This document shows, one piece after another, positions 9,442-18,342 of a DNA stretch of 64,000 bases. Location: assembly GCF_025642135.1 (NCBI RefSeq), contig NZ_CP106793.1, positions 8,958,001-9,022,000 on the forward strand. The letters run 5' to 3'. The position numbers and the translations under genes are program-made. The notes under the pieces are model-generated. The model made no database searches. It was not told the DNA's origin and saw only the letters and a program-made list of their open reading frames with translations. Within the stretch, counting starts at the first letter, position 1, and each line of letters opens with the position of its first letter. Source of the stretch: Streptomyces cynarae. GTDB taxonomy: Bacteria; Actinomycetota; Actinomycetes; Streptomycetales; Streptomycetaceae.

Positions 9442-9651
9442 CTAGGCTGACCGCTGCGCTCGTCCTGCGGAAGCCGCAGGCAGGAGCCATGAAACCCGGG
9501 TCGACCAAGCTCCGCATCCGGGGCAGGCGGGGCCGGCCGGGGTGGATTGCGCGTCCACGCGGACTGTCTCGGTATCGTCCACCGACTGCACCACGACGTG
9601 CCGGATCGACGGGAACAGCAGCTCCTTCAGCCCGAGCACGAATTCTTCCAA
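9442..9651 (-). pseudogene. ISL3-family transposase, N-terminal fragment
   Basis: About 45 residues match the ISL3 N-terminus: LKELLFPSIRHVVVQSV, a beta-rich stretch, then ACPGCGAWSTRV with the zinc-binding CxxC. A frameshift follows in the VHGSCLRLPQDERS segment and the rest of the transposase is absent. Intact ISL3 proteins are about 400-550 residues. Confidence 0.65.
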
Positions 9652-9869
9652 GGCCCCCGAACTGTCCGCTCAACGGCCGTGATCCTGGAACATTGTCGAG
9701 CGTCTTCAGGTGCCGCGTTGAGACGCTCAGCCATCTCTCACAGTTACCGTGTCACAGAAGTTGAGCCCGAACGCGAGTTTGCGCGGCGCGGGTCTCGCGT
9801 GTGACTCCGCTTGAGGTCCGAGGTGCGACGGTGCCTGAGGGGCGCCTGGGGTGTGGATCGGCAGCAACG

Positions 9870-10113
9870 GTCTGCGACGGGCTCAAGGGGCTGCCCGAGG
9901 CGGTGGAGATGGTCTGGCCCCGCACGATCGTGCAGACCTGCGTGGTCCACCTACTGCGGAACTCCTTCCGCTATGCCGCCCGCCAGGACCGGGAGACAAG
10001 ATCGCGTGGCTCCTCGAGCCTGTCTACACCGCTCCGACCGAAGAGGCCGCCCTGGAGCGATTCGCCGAGTTCGCCGACGCCTGGGCCAGGAAGTATCCGG
10101 CGATCGTCCGCCG
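9870..10113 (+). pseudogene. IS256-family transposase fragment
   Basis: The first part reads [19 protein letters not shown] and [11 protein letters not shown], nearly identical to the intact IS256 transposase at 25820-27121 (opposite strand). After a frameshift near 9990 it continues [19 protein letters not shown] and [11 protein letters not shown], which is homologous but more diverged. It covers only the central catalytic Asp region and the following helices. Both ends are missing. Confidence 0.85.
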
Positions 10114-10230
10114 ACGTGATCCGACGCGAGCACCCGGACGTCGTGCTGTCTCCTGCGGCGGCTGTATCTGTGTCATACGGAGAATCTCTCGGTGCTGTCG
10201 GGAGGCGGACCATCCGGCAGGCTTCGGTAA

Positions 10231-10303
10231 CGCCCCCGCCGACCGGCCGGGACCGCCCCGCCGACCGGCGGAACGGCATCGCGTCGGCCGGTCGGCGGGG
10301 GCG
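10231..10303. repeat. 18-bp perfect GC inverted repeat
   Basis: Arms at 10231-10248 (CGCCCCCGCCGACCGGCC) and 10286-10303 are exact reverse complements around a 37-base loop, and the loop holds a further direct copy of the CCCCGCCGACCGGC motif. The repeat lies between the IS256 fragment and the kinase fragment. It could be an old terminator or an insertion junction. Confidence 0.6.
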
Positions 10304-10380
10304 GACGGCAAACTGCCCTACTTGACGACGGCGTTGGCCACCACGACCGCAAGCCCGAGCAACGCGTCCACCGTGCCGAC

Positions 10381-11032
10381 CTTCAAGGCGGAGCTCCACG
10401 TGCGACCGGCAGCGCCCCGGACCGTCCTCGCCCGCGAACGCGCCCAACTGGCCCGGGAGATGCACGACGTCGTCTCCCACCAGGTCAGCCTCATCGCCGT
10501 ACAGGCCGGAGCCCTGCAGGTCGCCGCCAAGGACCCCGACGCCCGCGACGCCGCCCGCACCATCCGCACCCTGAGCGTGAACACCCTCGACGAACTCTGC
10601 CACATGGTCACCCTGCTGCGCGCCTCCGACGGCAAGGAAACCGACCTCACCCCCCAACCCACCCTCGCCGACCTCCAGCAGCTGATCGCCAACAGCGGCA
10701 TCAAGGTGACCCTGACCGGCGGGCTCCCGCCCGGCATCAGCACAACCGCCCAACGCACCGTCTACCGCACGGTCCAGGAAGCCCTCACCAACGTACGCAG
10801 GCATGCCCCCGGCGCCCTTGCCGAGGTGCGCCTGTGGCACGACGCGCAGCACTTCGGCGTCACCGTCACCAACACCGCCCCCACCCGCTCCTCCGTCGCC
10901 CTGCCCAGCGCCCGGCACGGCCTCATCGGCCTGAAAGAACGCGCCGAACTGCTCGACGGCACCCTCACAGCCGAGCCCACCCCACAGGGCGGATACAAGA
11001 CCGAACTACGGGCCCCCACCCGGCCCTCCTGA
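10381..11032 (+). pseudogene. NarL-type sensor histidine kinase, C-terminal part
   Basis: The C-terminal catalytic part of a HisKA_3 kinase is present: ARERAQLAREMHDVVSHQVS with the phospho-acceptor His, then the dimerisation helices. The HATPase_c domain contains VQEALTNVRRHAPG (N-box) and ARHGLIGLKERAELLDGTL (G-box region). The N-terminal sensor is missing. The frame is open upstream into the IS256 fragment, so an artificial fusion could be translated but would have no sensor or start signal of its own. No response regulator gene lies downstream. Probably a relic left by an IS256-associated deletion. Confidence 0.8.
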
Positions 11033-11379
11033 GCACAACCCGCCCGATGCTCGCGGATGCCTCGTCTGCCTCAGCATGCCGAACGGGACAGGGAACGACC
11101 TGGTCGGACGAGACCACGCACGCGATCCATGAATCCCAGACCCTGAGGATCGAGCGTGTTCACGAAGCAGACCCCGTGAGACGGCATGGACTGCGGCCGC
11201 GTACGAAAACCCGGTTTCGGATCGCATGTGGCACGTCACCGCGATCGGCGCCACCCTCGCCCGGCATCGCCCTTTCGATACGTGGACATGAGCGTCATCA
11301 CGCCAGTGCGGTCCGGCGAGGGCCGGGAAGCCGCATTCGGTGTCGGCCCACCAGGAGGCCAGCGCATGGTTGACATCAA

Positions 11380-11887
11380 GCGACTCGCTGAACGTCTCCA
11401 TCCGCATGGACGTGCGTACGGCGCCGGTGTGCACCTGGCAGTACCAGGCGTGCAGGTTGAGTCGGCCGTCGGTGAGTTCGCGCTCGATGCACGGGTAGGA
11501 GCGCAGGCGTAGCAGCCGGGTCAGGATGTGGGCCTACACGCCCTGGGCGACTTCGGGGCCCTGGGCCGTGCCGACCGGGCGCGGGGAGGTGCGCGCGAGC
11601 CAGTCGCGTACGGCGGGTACGGCGTCCAGACCGTCGCCGCGGACCTTCTCGCCGACGGCGCCGCAGTGCGAGTGGCCGCAGACGAGGATGTCGCGGACGC
11701 CGAGGACTTCCACGGCTTACTCGATGGTGGCCGCCTCGCTGGTGGGGTGGAGCGAGGTGTGCGGCGGGACGAACCGGGAATCGGAGCAGGTGATGAACAG
11801 CGCCCGCGGGAACTGGCCTTCGGCCGGCTTGGCGAACTCCTCGGGGTGCTGTCCGAAAGTACGGGCGTTGTCGGTGAGGGGCTGCAT
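11380..11887 (-). pseudogene. beta-class carbonic anhydrase
   Basis: Starting at ATG 11887, the minus strand reads MQPLTDNARTFGQHPEEFAK and FPRALFITCSDSRFV (zinc Cys and the Asp-Arg dyad). In the family about 20 residues follow, but here it jumps in frame to PTSEAATIE. TAA at 11719-11717 then replaces the usual Tyr. The frame continues EVLGVRDILVCGHSHCGAVG (zinc His and Cys), reaches TAG at 11536-11534, and goes on to LLRLRSYPCIEREL and VHTGAVR. With two nonsense codons and an internal deletion it is clearly dead. It would have interconverted CO2 and bicarbonate. Confidence 0.85.
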
Positions 11888-12293
11888 GTGTGTGGGTTCC
11901 TCCTGGCGCGCCTGCATGGGCGCGTCGGACTTGAACGCCAGTGGGGGAGTGGAGAAGGCCCGGATCGCCGGGCCGTGGATGCGGGACTGGTTGTCAGCAG
12001 CGGAAGACATGAAGCGCAGGCGGGCGACTGCTCTGGAGTCCGGGCGGAGCGCGACTCTGATGGAGCGCGACGGGCGCGGAAACGGCTGGCAAGGACGGGG
12101 CGGGGACCGGCCGGGCCCCGCCCCGGGGACGGCCTCGTCCCGCACCACGACCGCAGCGTTCTGCGACGTCCCCCGACTGGGTGCCGCGAGCATGCCATGG
12201 CAGGCAGTTGGCCCAGGAATGATTTCGGGCGGAGACGTGGCGTCCCGGACGCGGCGTGGTCTCCGTGTGAAGCGCCACGCCACGTCGATCGCC
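11888..12293. other. intergenic, nothing recognised
   Basis: About 400 bases between the carbonic anhydrase pseudogene and the next minus-strand gene. It is GC-rich with several open frames but none with a recognisable product. Confidence 0.4.
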
Positions 12294-12719
12294 TTACTCG
12301 AAGTCGCTGAAGTCGTCGTCCCCGTAGTGGTTGTTCACGACCGCTTCCGGTTTGTCGCCGCTCATCGCCTCGTTCAGGAGTGCGCCGCCGACCAGACCGG
12401 CTGCGCCGGCGCCGATCAGCGCGCCGGCACCGAAACGGCGCCCGCCCTGCTGCTGGGGGCTCGTGTCCTGGGCCGGGTATCCCTGTTGCTGGGGGCCTGT
12501 GTTCTGAACCGGGTAGCCCTGCTGAGGGTAGCCGGGTGCCTGCGCGTATTCAGCCTGCGGATAACCCGGCTGGTATGGGCTGTAGTAGGGCGGCGGGGTG
12601 GTCTGCACGCGCTGCGCGCAGGCGCCGCACACCTGCACAGGGCGGGACACGCCCCACTGGGGTGACCAGGTCACGGTCGTGGCGCCGGGGCCGTGGACCG
12701 GGTCGAAGAAGCACGTCAT
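12294..12719 (-). CDS. Pro/Tyr/Gln-rich small protein with CxxC and glycine zipper
   Basis: The start is ATG 12719, after a GGGAG ribosome site at good spacing. The 141 residues fall into three parts. The N-terminal module MTCFFDPVHGPG... includes VCGACAQRV (CxxC, possible metal or redox site). A low-complexity tail of about 55 residues is built of GYPQQGYP-like repeats. Then GALIGAGAAGLVGGALLNE forms a glycine-zipper helix, and the end is very acidic (DDDFSDFE). It is seen as a hypothetical protein in streptomycetes as far as I know; the function is not known. The layout suggests a membrane-associated or self-assembling protein. Confidence 0.75.
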   Translation of the reverse strand: MTCFFDPVHGPGATTVTWSPQWGVSRPVQVCGACAQRVQTTPPPYYSPYQPGYPQAEYAQAPGYPQQGYPVQNTGPQQQGYPAQDTSPQQQGGRRFGAGALIGAGAAGLVGGALLNEAMSGDKPEAVVNNHYGDDDFSDFE

Positions 12720-13359
12720 GGAAGATCTCCCTGTTGCTCGTGATGGTGCGGTGGACCGGCAGCTCCAGACATCGATCGCACCGGCGTCCGTGCTGTCCAC
12801 GCGGGCGGCGCAGAAGCGTTTTCCTCGAAGCGGACCTGTCACAGTGACGGCACTGGTGAGGGCGGAGGCACCTCACCTTAGGTCTCCGTGCCGTAGCCGG
12901 GGCGACGCTAGGCACATCGGCTGGAGCAGATCCGAGAAGGGACAGTGGCGTCGTCGGCAGGCACCCGAGAGGCGGGATTCAGCCATGCGGCCGCGCCGCC
13001 GTGTGTGAATGCTCCGGTCACGAAAAAGGCTTCCCGTCGCCCTCCGCCGCCGTTGCCACTCGCCGTTGTCATGATCCCAGTGTCCGTGACCGACGATCGG
13101 GAACCCATCCGGCAGTCGGCCGGTTCGCCCCCGCCGGTCGGCTGGGCACCACCCGCCAGGCGGGGGAATGAACTGCCCGGTTTCGTAGAACTCAGTGACC
13201 TTGTTTCAGACGGACTGTGTGCGTGCTCCTGGTTGTGCGAGCAGGTTTCCTCGTACTCGGCTGGTGGCAGTAGCCGAGCGCGGAGTGCAGATGCTTTTCG
13301 TTTTACCACGTGACTCACGGGAAGATCCCCGCTTCATCTGGTCGACGTCGGTCCAGGGG
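12720..13359. other. intergenic, nothing recognised
   Basis: About 640 bases without a supported gene. Several frames stay open on both strands, as expected at this G+C, but none shows conserved motifs or a ribosome site. Confidence 0.4.
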
Positions 13360-13830
13360 CCTTGCGCCAGCTGCGCCCTGCTCTACCAGTCCCGTACCGG
13401 CTGCCAGTGGGACTACCTCCCCCTCGATCTACCACCGGTCGGCGCGGTGAAGTACTACTTCCACACGTGGCGCGACGACGGCACCGACCAGACCATCCAC
13501 GACCTGCTGCGCTGGCAGGGCCGCGAGAGCCGGGGGCGCAAGGCGGACCCGAGCCTGGTGGTGCTCGACACCCAGAGCCTGCACGCGGCCGCCGGGGTGC
13601 CCGCCGGCACCACCGGAAGGGACGCGGCAAAAAAGTCCCAGGCCGCAAGCGCGGCCTGGCAGTTGATGTTCTCGGTCTGGTGATCGCGGTGGTGGTGCTG
13701 GCCGCGTCCGCGCACGACAACGCCGCCGGCATCGCGTTGCTGGACAAGGCCGCCGCCGACACCGACACGGTGCACAAGGCCCTGGTGGATCAGGGGTTCA
13801 AGACGACCGTCGTCGGCCACGGGCAGAAGG
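13360..13830 (+). pseudogene. IS5-family (IS427-like) transposase fragment with -1 frameshift site
   Basis: The upstream frame reads SRTGCQWDYLPLDLPPVGAVKYYFHTWRDDGT (split over two helices) and VVLDTQSLHAAAGVPAGTTG with the first catalytic Asp. At A-AAA-AAG (13629-13635) it would slip to the -1 frame, which continues KKVPGRKRGLAVDVLGL and ASAHDNAAGIALLDK to VDQGFKTTVVGHGQ. Two overlapping frames joined by -1 slippage are normal for part of this family. Here the N-terminus and the C-terminal third with the catalytic Glu are missing, so the copy is dead even if frameshifting works. Confidence 0.8.
13629..13659 (+). other. programmed -1 frameshift signal (slippery site plus hairpin)
   Basis: The heptamer AAAAAAG lies in the correct phase (A AAA AAG) of the upstream frame. 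Two bases later comes a perfect 9-bp hairpin, CCAGGCCGC at 13638-13646 and GCGGCCTGG at 13651-13659, with a 4-base loop. The -1 frame is exactly the one that restores transposase homology. Confidence 0.7.
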
Positions 13831-14123
13831 TGGGAAGTTCGAGGTTAGGGAGGCACTCTCGATGAGGGCGAATGCGACATGTCGTCTTCCGCAAACCTCG
13901 GCCTCCCTGGAGGGGGAGCAGAGCGCAGGGGGCGGCCGCTACGGCAGTCGCGCACTCAGCGATCGCAGGCACGCACACCGTCTGGCGCAAATCTATTCAG
14001 AGCCCACAGTTCTCAATATCAGAACCAACAACTGTTGGATTTCCAGATCGGCCATTTCTAGAGTGAGCACGCGACGTCGCACAGCACCGCGAACTCGCCA
14101 AGGCGTCCGAGAGGAGGAAGCTG

Positions 14124-14638
14124 ATGCAGCATCGCATCCTCGGCGACCGGAACGTCTCCGCGATCGGCCCGCCCACTGGCTCGGCGTCGACGCGATCGGC
14201 TCGGTGAAATACGGAAGTTGCTCGACGAGGATGTCGTCATGATGGCCGGAATATCAAACGCCGCCGTCGCACAGATCGACACAACCCGCGCATTGCTCGG
14301 CGGTGGGCTCGTGTCGGTTCAGGACCAGTTCTCGCCCGCTTCCGCTCCAGCCGGGAAGAACTCGAGCACTGCACCAAGCTCGGCCTCGCCTTCCTGCCCT
14401 GGCGCCCGCTCGGCGGTATCGCGAACGCGAAGGGTCACGCAGAACGCTACAGCGCGATCCACCAGGCCGCCAACGAGACAGGCACCAACGTCCACCGCAT
14501 CACGCACACCTGGGAACTCGCGCTCGCGCCCGCCGTCATCCCGATCCCCAGGGCCTCGCGCTCCGCAAGCATCCGCGACTTCGCAGCCGCGGCCGATCTC
14601 GAGCTCATAGCCGACCAGTTCGCACTTCCTTCGGTCTG
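14124..14638 (+). pseudogene. aldo/keto reductase, internally deleted and frameshifted
   Basis: The sequence opens with MQHRILGDRNVSAIG, a typical start, then jumps to DEDVVMMAGISNAAVAQID with the substrate-barrel and catalytic regions deleted. After another frameshift it reads LGLAFLPWRPLGGIANAKG, and then TWELALAPAVIPIPRASRSA followed by SIRDFAAAADLELIADQFAL, the NADPH-binding C-terminal part. At least one large deletion and one frameshift are needed. It lies immediately upstream of an intact but different aldo/keto reductase. Confidence 0.75.
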
Positions 14639-14667
14639 AAACGTTCAAGTCACAGCGAAAGAGTCAC

Positions 14668-15600
14668 ATGAAGACCTTCATCCTGCCCGGCACCGACATG
14701 GTGGTCCCCAACGTCGTTCTTGGACTGATGCGCATCCAGAACATGACCGACGAGGCGGTGCGCAGGCTCGTGAACACTGCACGCGACACCGGCATCACGT
14801 TCCTCGATCACGCCGACGTATACGGCTCGGACGACCACGGTTGCGAGCGTCGGTTCGCTGAAGCCATGAAACTCAGCCTGGCGGAGCGTGAGCAGTTCGT
14901 CATTCAGTCGAAGGTTGGAATCGTCAAGGACGCGTCATACTTCGACTTCTCTCATCACCACATCATCGAGTCCGTGAACGGTTCACTCCGGGCACTGGAC
15001 ACGGACTATCTCGACATCCTGCTGCTGCACCGTCCCGACGCTCTCGTTGAGCCGGAGGAGGTGGCCCGTGCCTTCGACGAGCTGTCGGCGGCAGGCAAAG
15101 TCCGTGCCTTCGGCGTCTCCAACCACACCCCCCGACAACTCGACCTGCTGCGCAAACACGTGACGCAACCAATCGTGGCGAACCAGCTGCAGCTGTCGAT
15201 CACTCACGCCCCGATGATCGCGCAGGGCGTCGCCGCGAATATGCAGGGCCTCGATCAGTCGGTCGTACGTGATGACGGAATCGTCGACTACTGCCGCCTG
15301 CACGACATCACCATTCAGGCGTGGTCGCCTTTCCAGGCCGGATTCTTCGACGGCCCGTTCCTCGGTTCCGAACGCTTCCCCGAGTTGAACGCCGTAATCG
15401 ACCGGCTGAGCGACAAATACGGCGTGCCGGCCGAGGCGATCGCGGTCGCCTGGATCACGCGCCATCCCGCGCAGATACAGGTCGTGCTCGGCACGACCAC
15501 GCCAGAACGTGTCAGGGCCGCCGCGCTTGGTTCAGACATCCCGCTCACCCGATCCGAATGGTATGAACTGTTCCGTGCCGCCGGATACAAAGTGCCCTAA
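14668..15600 (+). CDS. aldo/keto reductase (YdhF-like)
   Basis: This is a complete 310-residue AKR. The catalytic tetrad is visible as Asp47, Tyr52 (DHADVYG), Lys82 (QSKVGI) and His121 (LLLHRPDALVEPEEVA). FGVSNHTPRQLDLL, AWSPFQAGFF and a C-terminal cofactor segment VVLGTTTPERVRAA follow. The LHRPDALVEPEEV pattern is that of the E. coli YdhF subgroup. It should reduce aldehydes or ketones with NADPH in the cytoplasm; the physiological substrate is unknown. A GAAAGAG ribosome site precedes the ATG. It sits between a decayed AKR relative and an IS1380 copy. Confidence 0.92.
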   Translation: MKTFILPGTDMVVPNVVLGLMRIQNMTDEAVRRLVNTARDTGITFLDHADVYGSDDHGCERRFAEAMKLSLAEREQFVIQSKVGIVKDASYFDFSHHHIIESVNGSLRALDTDYLDILLLHRPDALVEPEEVARAFDELSAAGKVRAFGVSNHTPRQLDLLRKHVTQPIVANQLQLSITHAPMIAQGVAANMQGLDQSVVRDDGIVDYCRLHDITIQAWSPFQAGFFDGPFLGSERFPELNAVIDRLSDKYGVPAEAIAVAWITRHPAQIQVVLGTTTPERVRAAALGSDIPLTRSEWYELFRAAGYKVP

Positions 15601-15648
15601 CCTCCGCGTTCGCACGAGGTGAGCTGTCCAGGAGTTGATCAGAAACGC

Positions 15649-15721
15649 GGAAAGTGCCCTTGACCTGCAACGATGGGACTTGCTGAGGGTCCTGTTGGCT
15701 GCAAGGAAAAGAGCACTTTCC
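15649..15721. repeat. imperfect inverted repeat upstream of the IS1380 transposase
   Basis: GGAAAGTGCCCTT (15649-15661) and AAGAGCACTTTCC (15709-15721) are inverted with one mismatch in 13. One arm may be part of the element's terminal repeat; no matching copy was found at the other end. Confidence 0.45.
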
Positions 15722-17109
15722 AGGTGAGAGAGCCTATCTCGTCGTACCCGCGTGTCCGTGTCCAGGGAGACGGTCGGCGGGTGGCCTCGCTGGCCGGTGC
15801 GGTCCTGCTGCTGGAGACGGTCCGCAAGATCGGCCTTGACCAGGCGATATACACAGCCCTGGCGTCCTGGCGCAAGCCGCGGGCCGTCCACGATCCTGGG
15901 AAGATCCTTCTGGACCTTGCTCTGGCGGTCGCACTGGGCGGGGACTGCCTCGCGGACGTCGCGATGCTGAGGTGTGAGCCGGCTGTCTTCGGGCCGGTCG
16001 CTTCCGACCCGACGGTCTCCCGCCTGATCGACACCCTCGCCGGCTCCGACGAGAAAGCCCTGCAGGCCATCCGGTCCGCACGGGCCGAAGTCCGCAGCCG
16101 GGTCTGGTCGTTGGCGGGCAAGAACGCCCCGGACACTGATGGACGGGTCACGGTCGACATCGACGGCGTCCTCGTGATGGCGCACTCCGACAAGGAGGAT
16201 GCGGCCGCGACCTGGAAGAAGACCTACGGCCATCACCCCCTGACGGCCTTCGTCGACCACGGCCCGGGCGGAACCGGAGAGCCGGTCGCCGCTGTCCTCA
16301 GACCAGGTAACGCGGGCTCGAACACGGCCGCCGACCACATCACCACCGCCCAACGGGCCCTGGCTCAACTGCCGAAGAAGTACCGGCGAGGACGGCATGA
16401 CGCTGATCCGCACGGACTCCGCCGGCGGCACCCACGACTTCGTGTCCTGGCTCGCGAAGCGAGGCCGATGGCTGTCCTACTCGGTCGGCATGGTGATCAC
16501 CGAGGCGATCCACCAGCACGTGCTGAAGATCCCCGGCCCGGCATGGACGCCGGCCGTCGAGGCCGACGGCCAGGTCCGCGACGGAGCCTGGGTCGCCGAG
16601 CTCACGGGCAAGCTGCTGGACGGCTGGCCCAGCGGCATGCGGCTGATCGTCCGCAAGGAACGACCTCACCCCGGCGCCCAGTTGAGAATCGCGGACGCGG
16701 ACGGCATGCGGATCACCTGCTTCGCTACCAATACGACCGGTCGACCGGTCGGCCGATCGCCGAGCTCGAGCTCCGTCACCGTCTGCGGGCCCGAGCGGAG
16801 GACCGGATCCGGGCCGCCCGGTCCAATGGCCTGCGCAACCTGCCCCTCCACCACACCGCGCAGAACAAGGTCTGGCTGGAGATCGTCCAGATCGCACTCG
16901 ACCTGCTGGCCTGGATGCCCATGCTCGCTCTGACCGGCAAAGCCCGACTCTGGGAACCCCGTCGCCTGCGGCTCTGCCTGTTCTCCGCGGCCGGACAGCT
17001 CGTCACCACCGGCCGGCGCCGCATCCTCCGCCTCGCCCACCACTGGCCCTGGGCCCGTGCCATCACCGACGCCCTCGAACGGCTCGCACTCCTGCCGAAC
17101 CCCGGATGA
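15673..17109 (+). pseudogene. IS1380-family transposase, two frameshifts
   Basis: The first third reads SSYPRVRVQGDGRRVASLAG, VFGPVASDPTVSRLIDTLAG and VTVDIDGVLV (catalytic Asp). Near 16396 one extra C shifts the frame to MTLIRTDSAGGTHDFV, HQHVLKIPGPAWTPAV and RLIVRKERPHPGAQL. An 8-bp tandem duplication (CGACCGGT at 16734-16741 and 16742-16749) shifts it back to PIAELELRHR, SNGLRNLPLHHTAQNKVW and the C-terminal FSAAGQLVTTGRRRILRLA. Undoing both gives a full-length protein of about 475 residues, so decay is recent. Confidence 0.88.
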
Positions 17110-17346
17110 CCAGCGGACTCACCCGTCCCTGCGAGAAGTGGATCCAGCCCGGAGCAGTGGAACCCGGCGTCCACCCGAGACGACACCCGGGCCCTCAGCC
17201 TGCCCGCCCTCCACCACCGACAACGAAATGGGCCGCCGACTTCGTCGACGGCCCATCACGAAAGTTCGAGGCTAATGCAGAGGTACACGTGATGGTGCGC
17301 GCCCTCGGCGGGCTATGGCACCGAATCTGACGGCCGGCGGCACGTA

Positions 17347-18240
17347 TCAGGTGGTCGAGGCAATTGCTCGGGTGACGGCCGTGATCGCCGGGGTGGGGCG
17401 GCCGGGGAGCCGCGCCACGAGAACCCGGCGGATCTCGGGAGGTGCGCCTTCGACGTGCAGCAGGCTCACCCCGGGCGGCAGCATCGGCGAGAGCCGGGAG
17501 GGGACCGTTGTCACCCCGAAGCCAGCGGCGACCAGCTGAAGCTTCGTCAGCCAGTCGCGCGCGCAGTGGACGATGTCCGGCCGTCCGGGCAGGCCAGGCC
17601 AGACGCCGAGCAGTGGCTCGGCGTTCGACGCCGGGGCGGCAATCCACGGGGCGTCGATCAGTTCGTCGACGTGCACCGTGGTGCGGCCGGCGAACTCTCC
17701 GGTCGAAGGCACCGCCACGACCAGTTCGGTGTCCGTAACGGTCTCGACGTGCAGGCGCGGCGACTCGCCGTCCAAAGGCCGGTGGGGCGGGCGGGACGTC
17801 AGCACGGCAAGGTCGATCGAGCCCGCGCGCAGTGCCCGGACCAGGGAGGGCGTGGTGCCCTCGGTAGTCGTGACCGTGATCTGCGGGTCGGTCGCCGCGA
17901 GGCGGGTGAGTGAGAGAGGCAGGATGGCCGCGCCCGCGCTCAGGAACAGTCCGAGCCGCACCACTTCGGTACGCGAGACGGTGCCGGTGAGGTCGCGCTC
18001 GGCCGCCGTCAGACAGTCCAGGATCGTGCGAGCGTGGCGCAACAGAGTCAGACCCGCGGGGGTGAGCCGCACTCCGTCAGGGCGGCGTTCGAACAGGGCG
18101 GCGCCCGCGCTTCGTTCGAGGGCGGCGGCCTGGCGTGAGACCGCCGACTGTGTGTAGCCGAGCCGGGTGGCTGCTGCGGTGAAGCTGCCGGACTCGGCGA
18201 TCTGCCGCAGGACCCGTAGGCCTGTGCTGGAGATGTCCAT
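17347..18240 (-). CDS. LysR-family transcriptional regulator
   Basis: ATG 18240 gives 297 residues, normal for the family. The N-terminal winged HTH reads SGSFTAAATRLGYTQSAVSR (18-37), followed by LERSAGAALFERRPDGVRLT. The C-terminal two-lobed effector domain is complete. The gene is transcribed divergently from the adjacent dehydrogenase with about 100 bases between the starts, the standard layout in which a LysR protein controls its neighbour and itself. The inducer is unknown. Confidence 0.92.
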   Translation of the reverse strand: MDISSTGLRVLRQIAESGSFTAAATRLGYTQSAVSRQAAALERSAGAALFERRPDGVRLTPAGLTLLRHARTILDCLTAAERDLTGTVSRTEVVRLGLFLSAGAAILPLSLTRLAATDPQITVTTTEGTTPSLVRALRAGSIDLAVLTSRPPHRPLDGESPRLHVETVTDTELVVAVPSTGEFAGRTTVHVDELIDAPWIAAPASNAEPLLGVWPGLPGRPDIVHCARDWLTKLQLVAAGFGVTTVPSRLSPMLPPGVSLLHVEGAPPEIRRVLVARLPGRPTPAITAVTRAIASTT

Positions 18241-18342
18241 GCGGGATACGCATACCACAGATGCTTGATCGTCGCTTCCCGCATGCCCGCCGGGTTCCTA
18301 GTGTCGATCCCGACGAACACGGACGAACACGGAGGTCATCAC
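18241..18342. promoter_or_regulatory. divergent promoter region of the LysR/dehydrogenase pair
   Basis: Both starts face outward from this 102-base region. It contains a direct repeat CGAACACGGA (around 18313-18332) just ahead of the dehydrogenase ribosome site GGAGG. A LysR binding site is expected here from the arrangement; no clear T-N11-A palindrome could be fixed by eye. Confidence 0.5.
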
